From positions 43,602 through 107,601 of the forward strand of contig JAFGSQ010000056.1 of NCBI GenBank assembly GCA_016934535.1: a stretch of 64,000 nucleotides of DNA. Direction: 5' to 3'. Positions 17,632 through 25,168 of the stretch are shown in pieces. Within the stretch, counting starts at the first letter, position 1. Every line of letters starts with the position of its first letter. The notes beneath the pieces are model-generated. The model worked only from the letters and a program-made list of their open reading frames with translations, was not told the origin of the DNA and did no database searches. The position numbers were made by a program, and so were the translations under genes. This stretch comes from a candidate division WOR-3 bacterium (GTDB lineage Bacteria; SDB-A).

Positions 17632-17899
17632 CGCGCACCCCTTCTAATATTACGTTTTTGTCGTTTTCGACGAACTTTATCATGGAGTGTATCTGCGGTT
17701 CGACGGAACTCTTGTCGGTTCCGATTATTGCCGCAGAAAGTGTCGCTCTGTTGAAAAAGTCGTGGTTGTCGGTCTCGGCTACGGAGGCGTTGAATTTGTT
17801 TTTAAGTCTTTCCTTTATGCTTCTCACCGCCTGTCTTTTGTCTTTGAGCGAATAAGCCCATTCTATTGACAAAGTAAAATTTACTACGCCGAGACACAT
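17618..17899 (-). CDS. DUF503 family protein (YlxP-like)
   Basis: The 93-residue protein has the ferredoxin-like DUF503 pattern: SLKDKRQAVRSIKERLKNKF followed by NRATLSAAIIGTD and a C-terminal strand. YlxP is usually found in the nusA-infB-rbfA region; here it instead heads a five-gene operon. AAGGA lies about 10 bp before the ATG. It overlaps the following gene by 14 bp. Function in other bacteria is unsettled. Confidence 0.87.
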   Translation of the reverse strand: MCLGVVNFTLSIEWAYSLKDKRQAVRSIKERLKNKFNASVAETDNHDFFNRATLSAAIIGTDKSSVEPQIHSMIKFVENDKNVILEGVRVEYY

Positions 17900-17979
17900 A
17901 AGATTTTACGTCCTTCATTTACGAGGAGCGAGCCATCCGGAATGTTTGAAACACTACGAATGGCCGACTTGAAAAAAAT

Positions 17980-19203
17980 TTATTTTATAAAATCGACTTT
18001 TTCCCTCATCTCTCCTTCGGGAGTGGATAAAGTTATGAAATATGTTCCGTTGATACAGTCGTTTCCAGTGCCGTCGTGTCCGTCCCAGTAAAATGAATGA
18101 TTTCCGGCGTCAAGCATTCCTTCGTTGAGAACTCTTACTTTTGAACCGTTGACGGAATATATTGAAACCGATACGAATTGCGGATATGTCAAACTGATAT
18201 TAATTTCGAGACTGTTGGCGAAAGGATTTGGGAATAATCTTAATACATTTATTCCAGTGTGTTGTTCGACAGGTTCTTCCACTCCGAGACCTGTCTCGTA
18301 AAGTTCAATGAACCTGCACTGTCCGGAATACTTTACTGCAATCTGCGCACCTGTGGCTGAATCGAGCTCGACAACTCCGACAGAACTTGTCGCAAGAATG
18401 TTGCCGTTTCCGAGTCTGTAAACGCCTCTGGCGCCGCTGAAAGGCAGTGTCCTGAATATAGTTCCGCTCGTGTCAAAATCAGTGACGTTGTTCGCGGAAA
18501 ATCCGGCTACCAGAAATTCTCCTGGCTGAACCGGATCGGAAATTATCTGCTCGGGAAAATTAATAGATATAATTTGTTTCACGAAACTCCCCGAAGCGTC
18601 GTAGAGTCTTACGTTGTCTGAAGATCCTTCTATGTCGGCCACAAGAGCGCTTCCGTCCGAGAGGAAAAATATGTCGAAAGGATCTATGGTTCCTGCGGGG
18701 ACGAAAAAGCCCGCAGACGAATGAGGACCGCTGAACATGAAAATAGCCTTGTTGCCGGTTCCTCCGCATGTGACGAACAGAGTGTCGTTTCTGAAAGCGA
18801 TTCCCCTGACGTTGTCCAATCCGTCGGAGGCGTCTGCCGCTATGTACAAGAAATTTCCCAGAGAATCGAAAGCGTATACGGCGTCTGATACTTGATCTGA
18901 GAGGAAAATAATATTAGATGGTCCCTGTATGGCGTTGATAGGTGTTTGAAGGTCGTAATTGAGTCCGGTGGGATCGTCTACAATTATGTTTCCGATGTAT
19001 GTTCCGTCGTAGGGCGAAAACATGCCTACTACGTCGGCGTTTGAATCCGGGATAAGAAGAACCGACGCCTTGGGCATAGAAGATTTCTCATAGACTTGTT
19101 TTCCTGTCCAAGGATTGATACCCGACATCTCAGCCTCTTCCTGATTTGCAAAAATCATGATGGGAAGAGACAACAAAAACATGACACTGATTAAACGCTT
19201 CAT
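17980..19203 (-). CDS. Secreted beta-propeller-like protein with C-terminal FlgD/T9SS sorting module
   Basis: The 407-residue protein has a Sec signal (MKRLISVMFLLSLPIMIFA). Several NHL/6-phosphogluconolactonase-like blades follow (DVVGMFSPYDGTYIG, VRGIAFRNDTLFVT, ARGVYRLGNGNILATS). The last 80 residues are an FlgD-like/T9SS type A module (RLFPNPFANSLEINI, then GTYFITLSTPEGE, ending KVDFIK). AAAAAAGGAGG precedes the ATG. It probably shares an export route with the 266-2305 product, although no T9SS machinery gene is in the window. It is expressed alone from the TGTTATAAT promoter upstream. Confidence 0.83.
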   Translation of the reverse strand: MKRLISVMFLLSLPIMIFANQEEAEMSGINPWTGKQVYEKSSMPKASVLLIPDSNADVVGMFSPYDGTYIGNIIVDDPTGLNYDLQTPINAIQGPSNIIFLSDQVSDAVYAFDSLGNFLYIAADASDGLDNVRGIAFRNDTLFVTCGGTGNKAIFMFSGPHSSAGFFVPAGTIDPFDIFFLSDGSALVADIEGSSDNVRLYDASGSFVKQIISINFPEQIISDPVQPGEFLVAGFSANNVTDFDTSGTIFRTLPFSGARGVYRLGNGNILATSSVGVVELDSATGAQIAVKYSGQCRFIELYETGLGVEEPVEQHTGINVLRLFPNPFANSLEINISLTYPQFVSVSIYSVNGSKVRVLNEGMLDAGNHSFYWDGHDGTGNDCINGTYFITLSTPEGEMREKVDFIK

Positions 19204-19238
19204 TTTTCCTCCTTTTTTCGTTACGGTTAATATAATTA

Positions 19239-19247
19239 ATTATAACA
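19239..19247 (-). promoter_or_regulatory. Extended -10 promoter of the sorted beta-propeller protein
   Basis: TGTTATAAT on the minus strand (hexamer 19244-19239) is a perfect extended -10. A weak -35 (TTTTCA, 19267-19262) lies 17 bp upstream. The predicted start leaves a leader of about 30 nt including the AAGGAGG site. Confidence 0.55.
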
Positions 19248-19280
19248 TAATTACAGGCGTTGAAAAAAGAAACTGAGGTC

Positions 19281-19634
19281 TCAACCACCGAAAATCGTCT
19301 TTCTGAAAATGAAAAAAACGGCGCCGAGAATGCAGAGTCCGGCCCAGAGAAAATCAATGTCGGGTTTTTCTCTGAAATAGAAAACAGAAAAAGGAATGAA
19401 AACGGAAAGTGTTATGACTTCCTGGAGGATTTTAAGCTGTCCTAAGTTCATCGCCTGATGACCAATCCTGTTGGCCGGAACCTGAATAAGGTATTCGAAA
19501 AAAGCGATTGCCCAGCTGGCAATTGAGGCTATTATCCAGGGTTTTTGCGATAAATTTTTGAGGTGTGCATACCAGGCGAAGGTCATAAAGATGTTGCTGC
19601 AGATCAATAGAATTACCGTAATTAAATAATGCAT
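19281..19634 (-). CDS. DUF486 family small membrane protein (DMT-like)
   Basis: The 117-residue protein has four hydrophobic segments and strong family motifs: FMTFAWYAHLK, SWAIAFFEYLIQVPANRIG, LGQLKILQEVITLSVF and a final LGAVFFIFRK. DUF486 belongs to the drug/metabolite transporter clan, half-size like EmrE; no substrate is established. AAAGGA lies 6 bp before the ATG and a perfect TATAAT at 19661-19656 precedes it. Monocistronic. Confidence 0.9.
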   Translation of the reverse strand: MHYLITVILLICSNIFMTFAWYAHLKNLSQKPWIIASIASWAIAFFEYLIQVPANRIGHQAMNLGQLKILQEVITLSVFIPFSVFYFREKPDIDFLWAGLCILGAVFFIFRKTIFGG

Positions 19635-19655
19635 ATAAAATCCTTTTAGCCGGAA

Positions 19656-19661
19656 ATTATA
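19656..19661 (-). promoter_or_regulatory. -10 box of the DUF486 gene
   Basis: TATAAT on the minus strand with a weak -35 (TTTGCA) 16 bp upstream. RNA would begin near 19649, giving a short leader with AAAGGA. Confidence 0.45.
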
Positions 19662-19724
19662 AGGGATTTTTTATTCCTGCAAAGTATTATTTGCGCCGAT
19701 TTTAATGCGGAGAAAAATTCTTTC

Positions 19725-19733
19725 TGATAGAAT
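19725..19733 (+). promoter_or_regulatory. Extended -10 promoter of the cyclase-ATPase-TPR gene
   Basis: TGATAGAAT (hexamer 19728-19733) is the same extended -10 seen at 25154-25162. No clear -35. RNA would start near 19740, about 11 bp before the ATG, leaving room for the GAGAGG ribosome site. Confidence 0.5.
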
Positions 19734-19750
19734 TTCGGCAGAGAGGACGG

Positions 19751-22700
19751 ATGAAAAATTCAATGAAGACAAGAAGGTTAGTCCCAAACATTGTCGAAGA
19801 TTTTTTCCTCAATAAAATACAGTTCAAAGAGTTTGAAGGAGCGGTTTTGTTCCTCGACATTTCCGGCTTCACTTCGACAACGGAAGAGCTGATGAAAAAC
19901 GGAAAAGAAGGCGCTGAGGTACTTTCAAAAATAATAAACGACGTCTTCACTCCGGCGATATCCGCCGTCGAAAGACATTCCGGGTTCGTCCCAGTTTTTG
20001 CAGGAGACGCGTTTTATGCCGTGTTTCCAGCCGGAAAGAAAATTAATAAATCCTCCACAGTGTCCGCTCTTTTAGCCGCCGGCGAGATTGTGAGTGAATT
20101 CACCGGTTTGAATCCCGTCAAAACCAGGTTTGGAGATTTCGTTTTCTCGCCTAAAATCGCCCTATCGTCTGGTAAAATCATTTTTAAGACAATCGATTGC
20201 GGCGGACGGTACTTGTATTATTTTCAGGGAAAACCGTTTGACGAGACGGCTGAACTGCAAAAAAAATGTGGTGACAATGAAGTTTTGGCGAATACAAAAA
20301 TAAAAAAAGCCGTAAAAACTGACAAAAGATACAAGTTTATAAAGAAAACCGAAAATTTTTTTGCCGCGGATATTAGATTAAAAAAAAACAAAGAGCTGAA
20401 AAAACAGTCGAAAAAGATTTCGATCCGAATTGCAGAAAAATTCATTCCAAAGAGTGTTCTTTCCAAAAAAGAAACGGGTGAATTCAGGGACACAGTGGCG
20501 TGCTTCATTTCTCTGGAAAGAGTTAAAGACATTGATCAGGCAATAAAAAACGCCGTCGTCATTTCAGAGAAATTCGGTGGGTACATGAACAAAATAATCG
20601 CAGGCGACAAAGGGGTTGTAGCCCTGACTATTTTCGGCGCTCCGACGGCGGTCGAGAAACCTCTTGAAAAAGCCGTCAGATTCTCACTTGAGCTCAATTC
20701 GGTGTCAAAACGCTCTGTGAAGACGGGAATTTCCCGAGGAGTGACCTACGCTGGATTTGTCGGATCCCCGGATATGAGCGAATACACTGTGATGGGAAAA
20801 AGCGTCAACCTGGCGGCAAGATTGATGGTAAAAGGTAAAAAAGGGCAAATTCTGATTGATGAAAGAACAGCACAGGCGTTAACGGACAGATTCATTCTAA
20901 AGACTGAAGGAAAGCGGAAATTCAAAGGAATCAAGGAAAGAATGGATTTGTTTTCAGTTGATGAGGCGGGCAAAGAAGAAATCACGGGAAATTTTGACGA
21001 CCTTTTTGTAGGAAGAGAAAAGGAAAGAAATCAGATCATTGATGTTCTGAAAAAGACTTTGAAAGAAAAGGTCAACGGAGGAATGATTTTCATCGACGGA
21101 GAACCTGGCATGGGCAAGACCAGACTCGTGTCTGAAGTTCTGAACGAAGAGGAAATAAAAGATTCGTTCACGATTGTATTTTTATCATTTGAACCTTCGC
21201 AGAGTGAAAGCCTGTCGCCTTTCGTAAAATTTTTGAAAAACTACTTTTTCAGTGCAAAAAACGATTTCGACGCTGTTTTGAGTGAACTGGCTGAAAAAAC
21301 CGGAGACAGAGTTTTGAGGGAAGAGCTTTTGCGGGGAAGAGATTTTTTGGCTTACTTCACCGGTGTTGAAAAAGACTTGATCAATTACCCGGGAATCAAA
21401 CCCGAAAAAATAAGCGAAAATTTTTTTTACGCTTTTAAAGCGATGATCAAAGCGCTTTCTTCATTTAAGCCGATCATTTTGACCGTGGATGATTTTCAAT
21501 GGGTGGATGAAGATTCTATAGATCTTATGAGGGTGCTTTCGATAAACGTCGAAAAATTCCCTTATGTCTTTTTAGCTACCTGCAGATTGAAAGACGACGG
21601 TCAGGTCTTTGACCCGGAGACTGAATTTCCTGTTGTCAAAAGAATATTAATAGAACATTTCGGCGTAGAACTGACGGGAAAAATGCTTGAAAACACATGG
21701 AAGTCAGAAAAACTGCCCCAAAAGACTATTGAGTTTTTTCACGAAAAAACCGGTGGGAATCCGTTTTTTATAGAACAGTTCGCGCTTTATTTCATGGAAA
21801 ATAAACTTTTAAGTCCAGATTTCAGCATAGCAGGCCAAACCGATGGTATTCCCTCTGATATAAATTCGGTCATAACAGCCAGATTCGACAGGCTGACGGA
21901 TGATTTGAAAGAAGCCATCAAAAACGCGTCTGTTCTCGGCAAGGAATTTGCCGTCGATGTTTTGTCCCGGATGCTGAGAAATAAAAGGATATCCCGCGAC
22001 CTAAGGTCGGGAGAAAACGAACAGATATGGACGAGGATTGAAAAAATTAGATACATGTTCAGGCACGTTCTCATAAGAGATTCAGTCTATCAAATGATAC
22101 TCAAAGAGAAACTGAGATCTCTTCATAACCTCGCAGGAAGCATAATCGAAGAGATATACGCCGAAGATATTTCAAGTCATTATGTCGAACTTATTGAGCA
22201 CTGGGACAGGGCTGAAAACGCCGATAGAGTTATTAAAACCGGGAGAGACGCCGTCAAACATGCCGCTGAAAAAGGTATGAAAAAAGACTCTCTGACCTGT
22301 TATGAAACTATGGACAGGTATTTGACCGGTTCGGAAAAGACTGTCAACAAAATACAGTGGGCGCAGACCCTTTATAATACTTCGAATTTCAAAAAAGCGA
22401 TTGCCGTGGCTGAGGAAGCTCTCATTGAAGCTGAAAAAGATCATGACAAAAAATCTCACAGTAGATTGGTCAATTTGATTTTCGAAGTGAAGCTTCACGT
22501 CGGAGACAGGGAAGAAATCAGAAGAAAGTTCGACGCATTAAAAGAGCTTCTGGAGAACACAGACGACCCTGTATCTCTGATCAACACTCTCGACAATATT
22601 GCCATGTATCATCATCACTCCGGGTATGAAGAACAGGGTTATGTCTACGCAAAGAGGGCTTTGGAAGAGGCAGAAAAACTTGCAGATTCATCGGAGAACA

Positions 22701-23584
22701 GACAGTATCTCAATATACTTGCAAAAAATTACAGCATAATATCCGTGTTTTTCGGAAGGGAAGTCGGCCTTGACAGGGTTTTTGAGTATCTGGACAGAGC
22801 TCTTAAAATCGCTGAAAGAATTGAAAGTAAACCCGCCAAGGCTGTTTTGTACGGTAATCTCGGTCTTTCATACATGGAGATAAAACTCGACGCGGATAAA
22901 GCCATGTTTAATTTTAAAAAAGCCCTGGAACTATACGAAGAATTCCAGGATAGAAACGGATCGGTGACGACACTTAACAACATGGCATTGATTGCTCTGC
23001 ACAAAAAAGAATTAAAAAAGGCCGAAGAATTGTTCAGAAGAGCTCATTCAATATCGATTGAAATCGGAGACATTCCTGTACAAATACTCTGCCTTATCAA
23101 TTTGTGCAGTGTCGAGAGAAATAGGGGCAGGTACGATAAAGCTCTCGCGTTGCTGGACGAAGCAATTGAAAAAGTGAATAAATGCGGCAAAGACCTTTTT
23201 CTTGCGGAACATTACGACATCAGGTTTGGAATCAATATCCTGAAAAAGGACTATGAAGAAGCCGAAAAGAGCAACGAAGCCCTTCTTGCGATGCACGGAA
23301 AACTTAAAAATGATTATCTGCTTTTCAGGTATGAGATAAACTCAGCCGAATTGGTTTACGAGCGGGGTGACGCAGAAAACGCTGAAAAAAAACTGAATCA
23401 AATGCTCGAAAAATGGGGAAATACGATCCAAAAGGCGGAAATATTTTACTTGATGTGGAAAATCAAACGGACAAGCGAGTCCAGGCAAAGGGCTGCATAT
23501 CTATACAAAAAACTGATAGAAGAGGAAACCGGAGAGTACAAACAGCTGTCCTATATTGACAAGTATGAAGAATTGACTTCTTAG
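19751..23584 (+). CDS. Soluble-adenylyl-cyclase-like protein: two class III cyclase domains, AAA/STAND ATPase, TPRs
   Basis: The product is 1277 residues with no membrane segment. Cyclase domain 1 (about 30-200) has VLFLDISGFT with a metal Asp36 and FAGDAFYAVF with metal Asp86. Cyclase domain 2 (about 240-400) has ADKGVVALTIFG-like sequence and the EYTVMGKSVNLAARLM block with the transition-state Asn and Arg. An ATPase follows (GEPGMGKTRLV near 452; ILTVDDFQWVD near 578), then TPR repeats from about 870 to 1250. This is the layout of mammalian soluble adenylyl cyclase (ADCY10) and related bacterial proteins. The base-specifying Lys of ADCY10 domain 1 (four residues before the second metal Asp) is Val82 here, so cAMP production is not assured. 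Probably a cytosolic signalling hub. Confidence 0.85.
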   Translation: MKNSMKTRRLVPNIVEDFFLNKIQFKEFEGAVLFLDISGFTSTTEELMKNGKEGAEVLSKIINDVFTPAISAVERHSGFVPVFAGDAFYAVFPAGKKINKSSTVSALLAAGEIVSEFTGLNPVKTRFGDFVFSPKIALSSGKIIFKTIDCGGRYLYYFQGKPFDETAELQKKCGDNEVLANTKIKKAVKTDKRYKFIKKTENFFAADIRLKKNKELKKQSKKISIRIAEKFIPKSVLSKKETGEFRDTVACFISLERVKDIDQAIKNAVVISEKFGGYMNKIIAGDKGVVALTIFGAPTAVEKPLEKAVRFSLELNSVSKRSVKTGISRGVTYAGFVGSPDMSEYTVMGKSVNLAARLMVKGKKGQILIDERTAQALTDRFILKTEGKRKFKGIKERMDLFSVDEAGKEEITGNFDDLFVGREKERNQIIDVLKKTLKEKVNGGMIFIDGEPGMGKTRLVSEVLNEEEIKDSFTIVFLSFEPSQSESLSPFVKFLKNYFFSAKNDFDAVLSELAEKTGDRVLREELLRGRDFLAYFTGVEKDLINYPGIKPEKISENFFYAFKAMIKALSSFKPIILTVDDFQWVDEDSIDLMRVLSINVEKFPYVFLATCRLKDDGQVFDPETEFPVVKRILIEHFGVELTGKMLENTWKSEKLPQKTIEFFHEKTGGNPFFIEQFALYFMENKLLSPDFSIAGQTDGIPSDINSVITARFDRLTDDLKEAIKNASVLGKEFAVDVLSRMLRNKRISRDLRSGENEQIWTRIEKIRYMFRHVLIRDSVYQMILKEKLRSLHNLAGSIIEEIYAEDISSHYVELIEHWDRAENADRVIKTGRDAVKHAAEKGMKKDSLTCYETMDRYLTGSEKTVNKIQWAQTLYNTSNFKKAIAVAEEALIEAEKDHDKKSHSRLVNLIFEVKLHVGDREEIRRKFDALKELLENTDDPVSLINTLDNIAMYHHHSGYEEQGYVYAKRALEEAEKLADSSENRQYLNILAKNYSIISVFFGREVGLDRVFEYLDRALKIAERIESKPAKAVLYGNLGLSYMEIKLDADKAMFNFKKALELYEEFQDRNGSVTTLNNMALIALHKKELKKAEELFRRAHSISIEIGDIPVQILCLINLCSVERNRGRYDKALALLDEAIEKVNKCGKDLFLAEHYDIRFGINILKKDYEEAEKSNEALLAMHGKLKNDYLLFRYEINSAELVYERGDAENAEKKLNQMLEKWGNTIQKAEIFYLMWKIKRTSESRQRAAYLYKKLIEEETGEYKQLSYIDKYEELTS

Positions 23585-23589
23585 CTGGG

Positions 23590-24069
23590 TTAGTTCTTTT
23601 GACGGCGTTTTTGTAAAAAAATCAGGTCTGATAAAAAGGCGGCTGTCAAAACAGCAAAAATTGTAAATGTTTCGAGTCTAAAAAAACTTCCTTTGACTTC
23701 GGGAAGATTTTGAAACAGAACAATGAAAATTGTCTTTATGGGCTCAAACCAACTTTTTGCTTGGGTCAGAACGTCAATTCTTACAAGATAAAATACAGCG
23801 CAAGCCGCCACGGCCAAGAAATACAAGCAGTTCAACAGCCTTTCTTCGGTTTTGATCTTTTTTCTTCTTGCCGAAACGGCTTTGACCGTTTTGATTGTGA
23901 AGTCCCTAGGTATTTCAGTCCTCTCAGAAGAGAGGTGTTTGAAAAGAGTCTCGTATTCACTTAGTTTCTTTGAACAGGACGCGCAGTGGGAGAGATGGTC
24001 TGTCACAGATGCGTCTTTTTTCCCCCCGTCGAGAAATTCCTGAAAAATGTCTTCGTCAACATGCTTCAT
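23590..24069 (-). CDS. Anti-sigma factor with zinc-finger (ZAS-like) N-terminus
   Basis: The product is 159 residues. The N-terminal 40 residues carry the ZAS motif (Asp-His-x3-Cys-x2-Cys, DHLSHCASC) that clamps ECF sigma factors. Two transmembrane helices follow (about 82-98 and 135-150). It would hold the sigma factor encoded just upstream at the membrane until a signal inactivates it. The start codon lies inside the sigma gene (14-bp overlap), giving coupled synthesis. AGGCGGC-like sequence precedes the ATG. Confidence 0.83.
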   Translation of the reverse strand: MKHVDEDIFQEFLDGGKKDASVTDHLSHCASCSKKLSEYETLFKHLSSERTEIPRDFTIKTVKAVSARRKKIKTEERLLNCLYFLAVAACAVFYLVRIDVLTQAKSWFEPIKTIFIVLFQNLPEVKGSFFRLETFTIFAVLTAAFLSDLIFLQKRRQKN

Positions 24070-24652
24070 TTGCCGCCTCCTGCGTTCTTAATACCATATC
24101 TTTCAGGTTTTTTCGAGCCCGGAATAGATAATTTTTTACCGTTCCTAAGGGCATCGATAAAGCGTAAGATATTTCTTCGTATGAAAAATTTTCCGTATGA
24201 TAAAGGGATATTATCTCTCTCTGGACAGGATGAAGCCTCTCCAGGCATTTTTCTACCAGCTGATTGCACTCCTCCCTTTGCCGGTTAAGAGAGGATTCTT
24301 TATGAGAATTTTGTAAGGACTTTTCATCCAAAAATATCTCTTCTTTTTCTCCAAAATTCATTTTGCTGAAAGATACGGTTTTTTTTCTTTTTTTAAGCAA
24401 GTTGCACGCGTGATTGTATGATATTTTCGCTATCCACGTAGAAAGTTTACAACCGTGTTTAAAAGAGCCGAGGTTTTCATAGATTTTTATGAATATTTCC
24501 TGACAAGCGTCCTCGAGATCGTCGCTGTCTTCAATCAGTTTTCCCGCGACGTGAAAGACCAGTTTTTTGTATGAATCAATGAAAAAAACGAGAGCTTCTT
24601 CGTCTCCCGACATTATTCGCCGGATTAATTCTTTTTCTTCTTTTTGATCCAT
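24056..24652 (-). CDS. ECF (RpoE-type) RNA polymerase sigma factor
   Basis: The 198-residue protein has sigma region 2 (DLEDACQEIFIKIYENL, then LSTWIAKISYNHACNLLKK) and region 4 (LHPVQREIISLYHTENFSY, then LGTVKNYLFRARKNL), joined by a long variable linker. It should direct RNA polymerase to a small stress or envelope regulon. It is co-transcribed with its anti-sigma. The promoter is a perfect vegetative extended -10 (TGATATAAT) only 6 bp before the ATG, so the gene seems constitutively transcribed as a leaderless mRNA rather than auto-activated. No Shine-Dalgarno precedes the ATG. Confidence 0.9.
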   Translation of the reverse strand: MDQKEEKELIRRIMSGDEEALVFFIDSYKKLVFHVAGKLIEDSDDLEDACQEIFIKIYENLGSFKHGCKLSTWIAKISYNHACNLLKKRKKTVSFSKMNFGEKEEIFLDEKSLQNSHKESSLNRQREECNQLVEKCLERLHPVQREIISLYHTENFSYEEISYALSMPLGTVKNYLFRARKNLKDMVLRTQEAANEAC

Positions 24653-24658
24653 TTGATT

Positions 24659-24667
24659 ATTATATCA
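24659..24667 (-). promoter_or_regulatory. Extended -10 promoter of the sigma/anti-sigma operon, predicted leaderless
   Basis: TGATATAAT on the minus strand (hexamer 24664-24659), then 6 bp, then the ATG at 24652. No recognisable -35 and no Shine-Dalgarno. Confidence 0.6.
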
Positions 24668-24767
24668 GACAAAAGCAGACGGTGTTTTGTTGCAGAATAT
24701 TGATCTGAAATTTTATGCAACCATTTCGCTTCCCCGATTGTCTTATTGTTCAAAAGGAGGTGTGAAG

Positions 24768-25094
24768 ATGAACGATTTTTTACCCATGGCTGTCTTTTTA
24801 GGAACGATTTACGGCATAGTGAAGCTGTCGATGGACTACAAAATAAAAAAGAGACTGATAGAAAAGGGAGACAACAATTTCGATCTCAACAGTTTGTCGA
24901 AAAACGGTCCCGGGTACGCAGTTCTTATGTGGGCGATGATCCTCATATCCCTGGCTGCTGCAATTTTGCTGGGATTTCTTTTCTTCCCTGAAATCAGGAT
25001 GGAAGCGACAAGCGCAATGATGCTCGGACTGAGCGGCTTCAGCATGATAGTGTATTTTGTCATAAGCAAGATTCTTGACAGAAAGAAAAAATAA
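24768..25094 (+). CDS. Small membrane protein, DUF6249-like
   Basis: The product is 108 residues. The ATG at 24768 is chosen because AAAAGGAGG lies 7 bp upstream. A first hydrophobic segment (about 3-18) is followed by the charged stretch DYKIKKRLIEKG, typical of DUF6249. Two further helices (about 50-67 and 80-100) come next, with a lysine-rich tail. It stands beside the ECF sigma operon on the opposite strand and ends in a strong terminator, so it is a separate unit. It might belong to the sigma regulon (inference from position only). Confidence 0.75.
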   Translation: MNDFLPMAVFLGTIYGIVKLSMDYKIKKRLIEKGDNNFDLNSLSKNGPGYAVLMWAMILISLAAAILLGFLFFPEIRMEATSAMMLGLSGFSMIVYFVISKILDRKKK

Positions 25095-25114
25095 TCCTCT
25101 GTTCCTGCCGTTTG

Positions 25115-25143
25115 ACCGGGGGTGAATCCCCCGGTTTTTTTTT
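25115..25143 (+). terminator. Strong intrinsic terminator of the DUF6249-like gene
   Basis: A perfect 8-bp stem ACCGGGGG/CCCCCGGT (25115-25122 and 25128-25135) with a 5-nt loop, followed by a run of nine T ending at 25143. Confidence 0.92.
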
Positions 25144-25153
25144 GCCTGGATTC

Positions 25154-25162
25154 TGATAGAAT
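25154..25162 (+). promoter_or_regulatory. Extended -10 promoter, predicted leaderless GTG mRNA
   Basis: TGATAGAAT (hexamer 25157-25162) starts 11 bp after the preceding T-run. Six bases separate it from the GTG at 25169. Confidence 0.5.
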
Positions 25163-25168
25163 ATTCAG

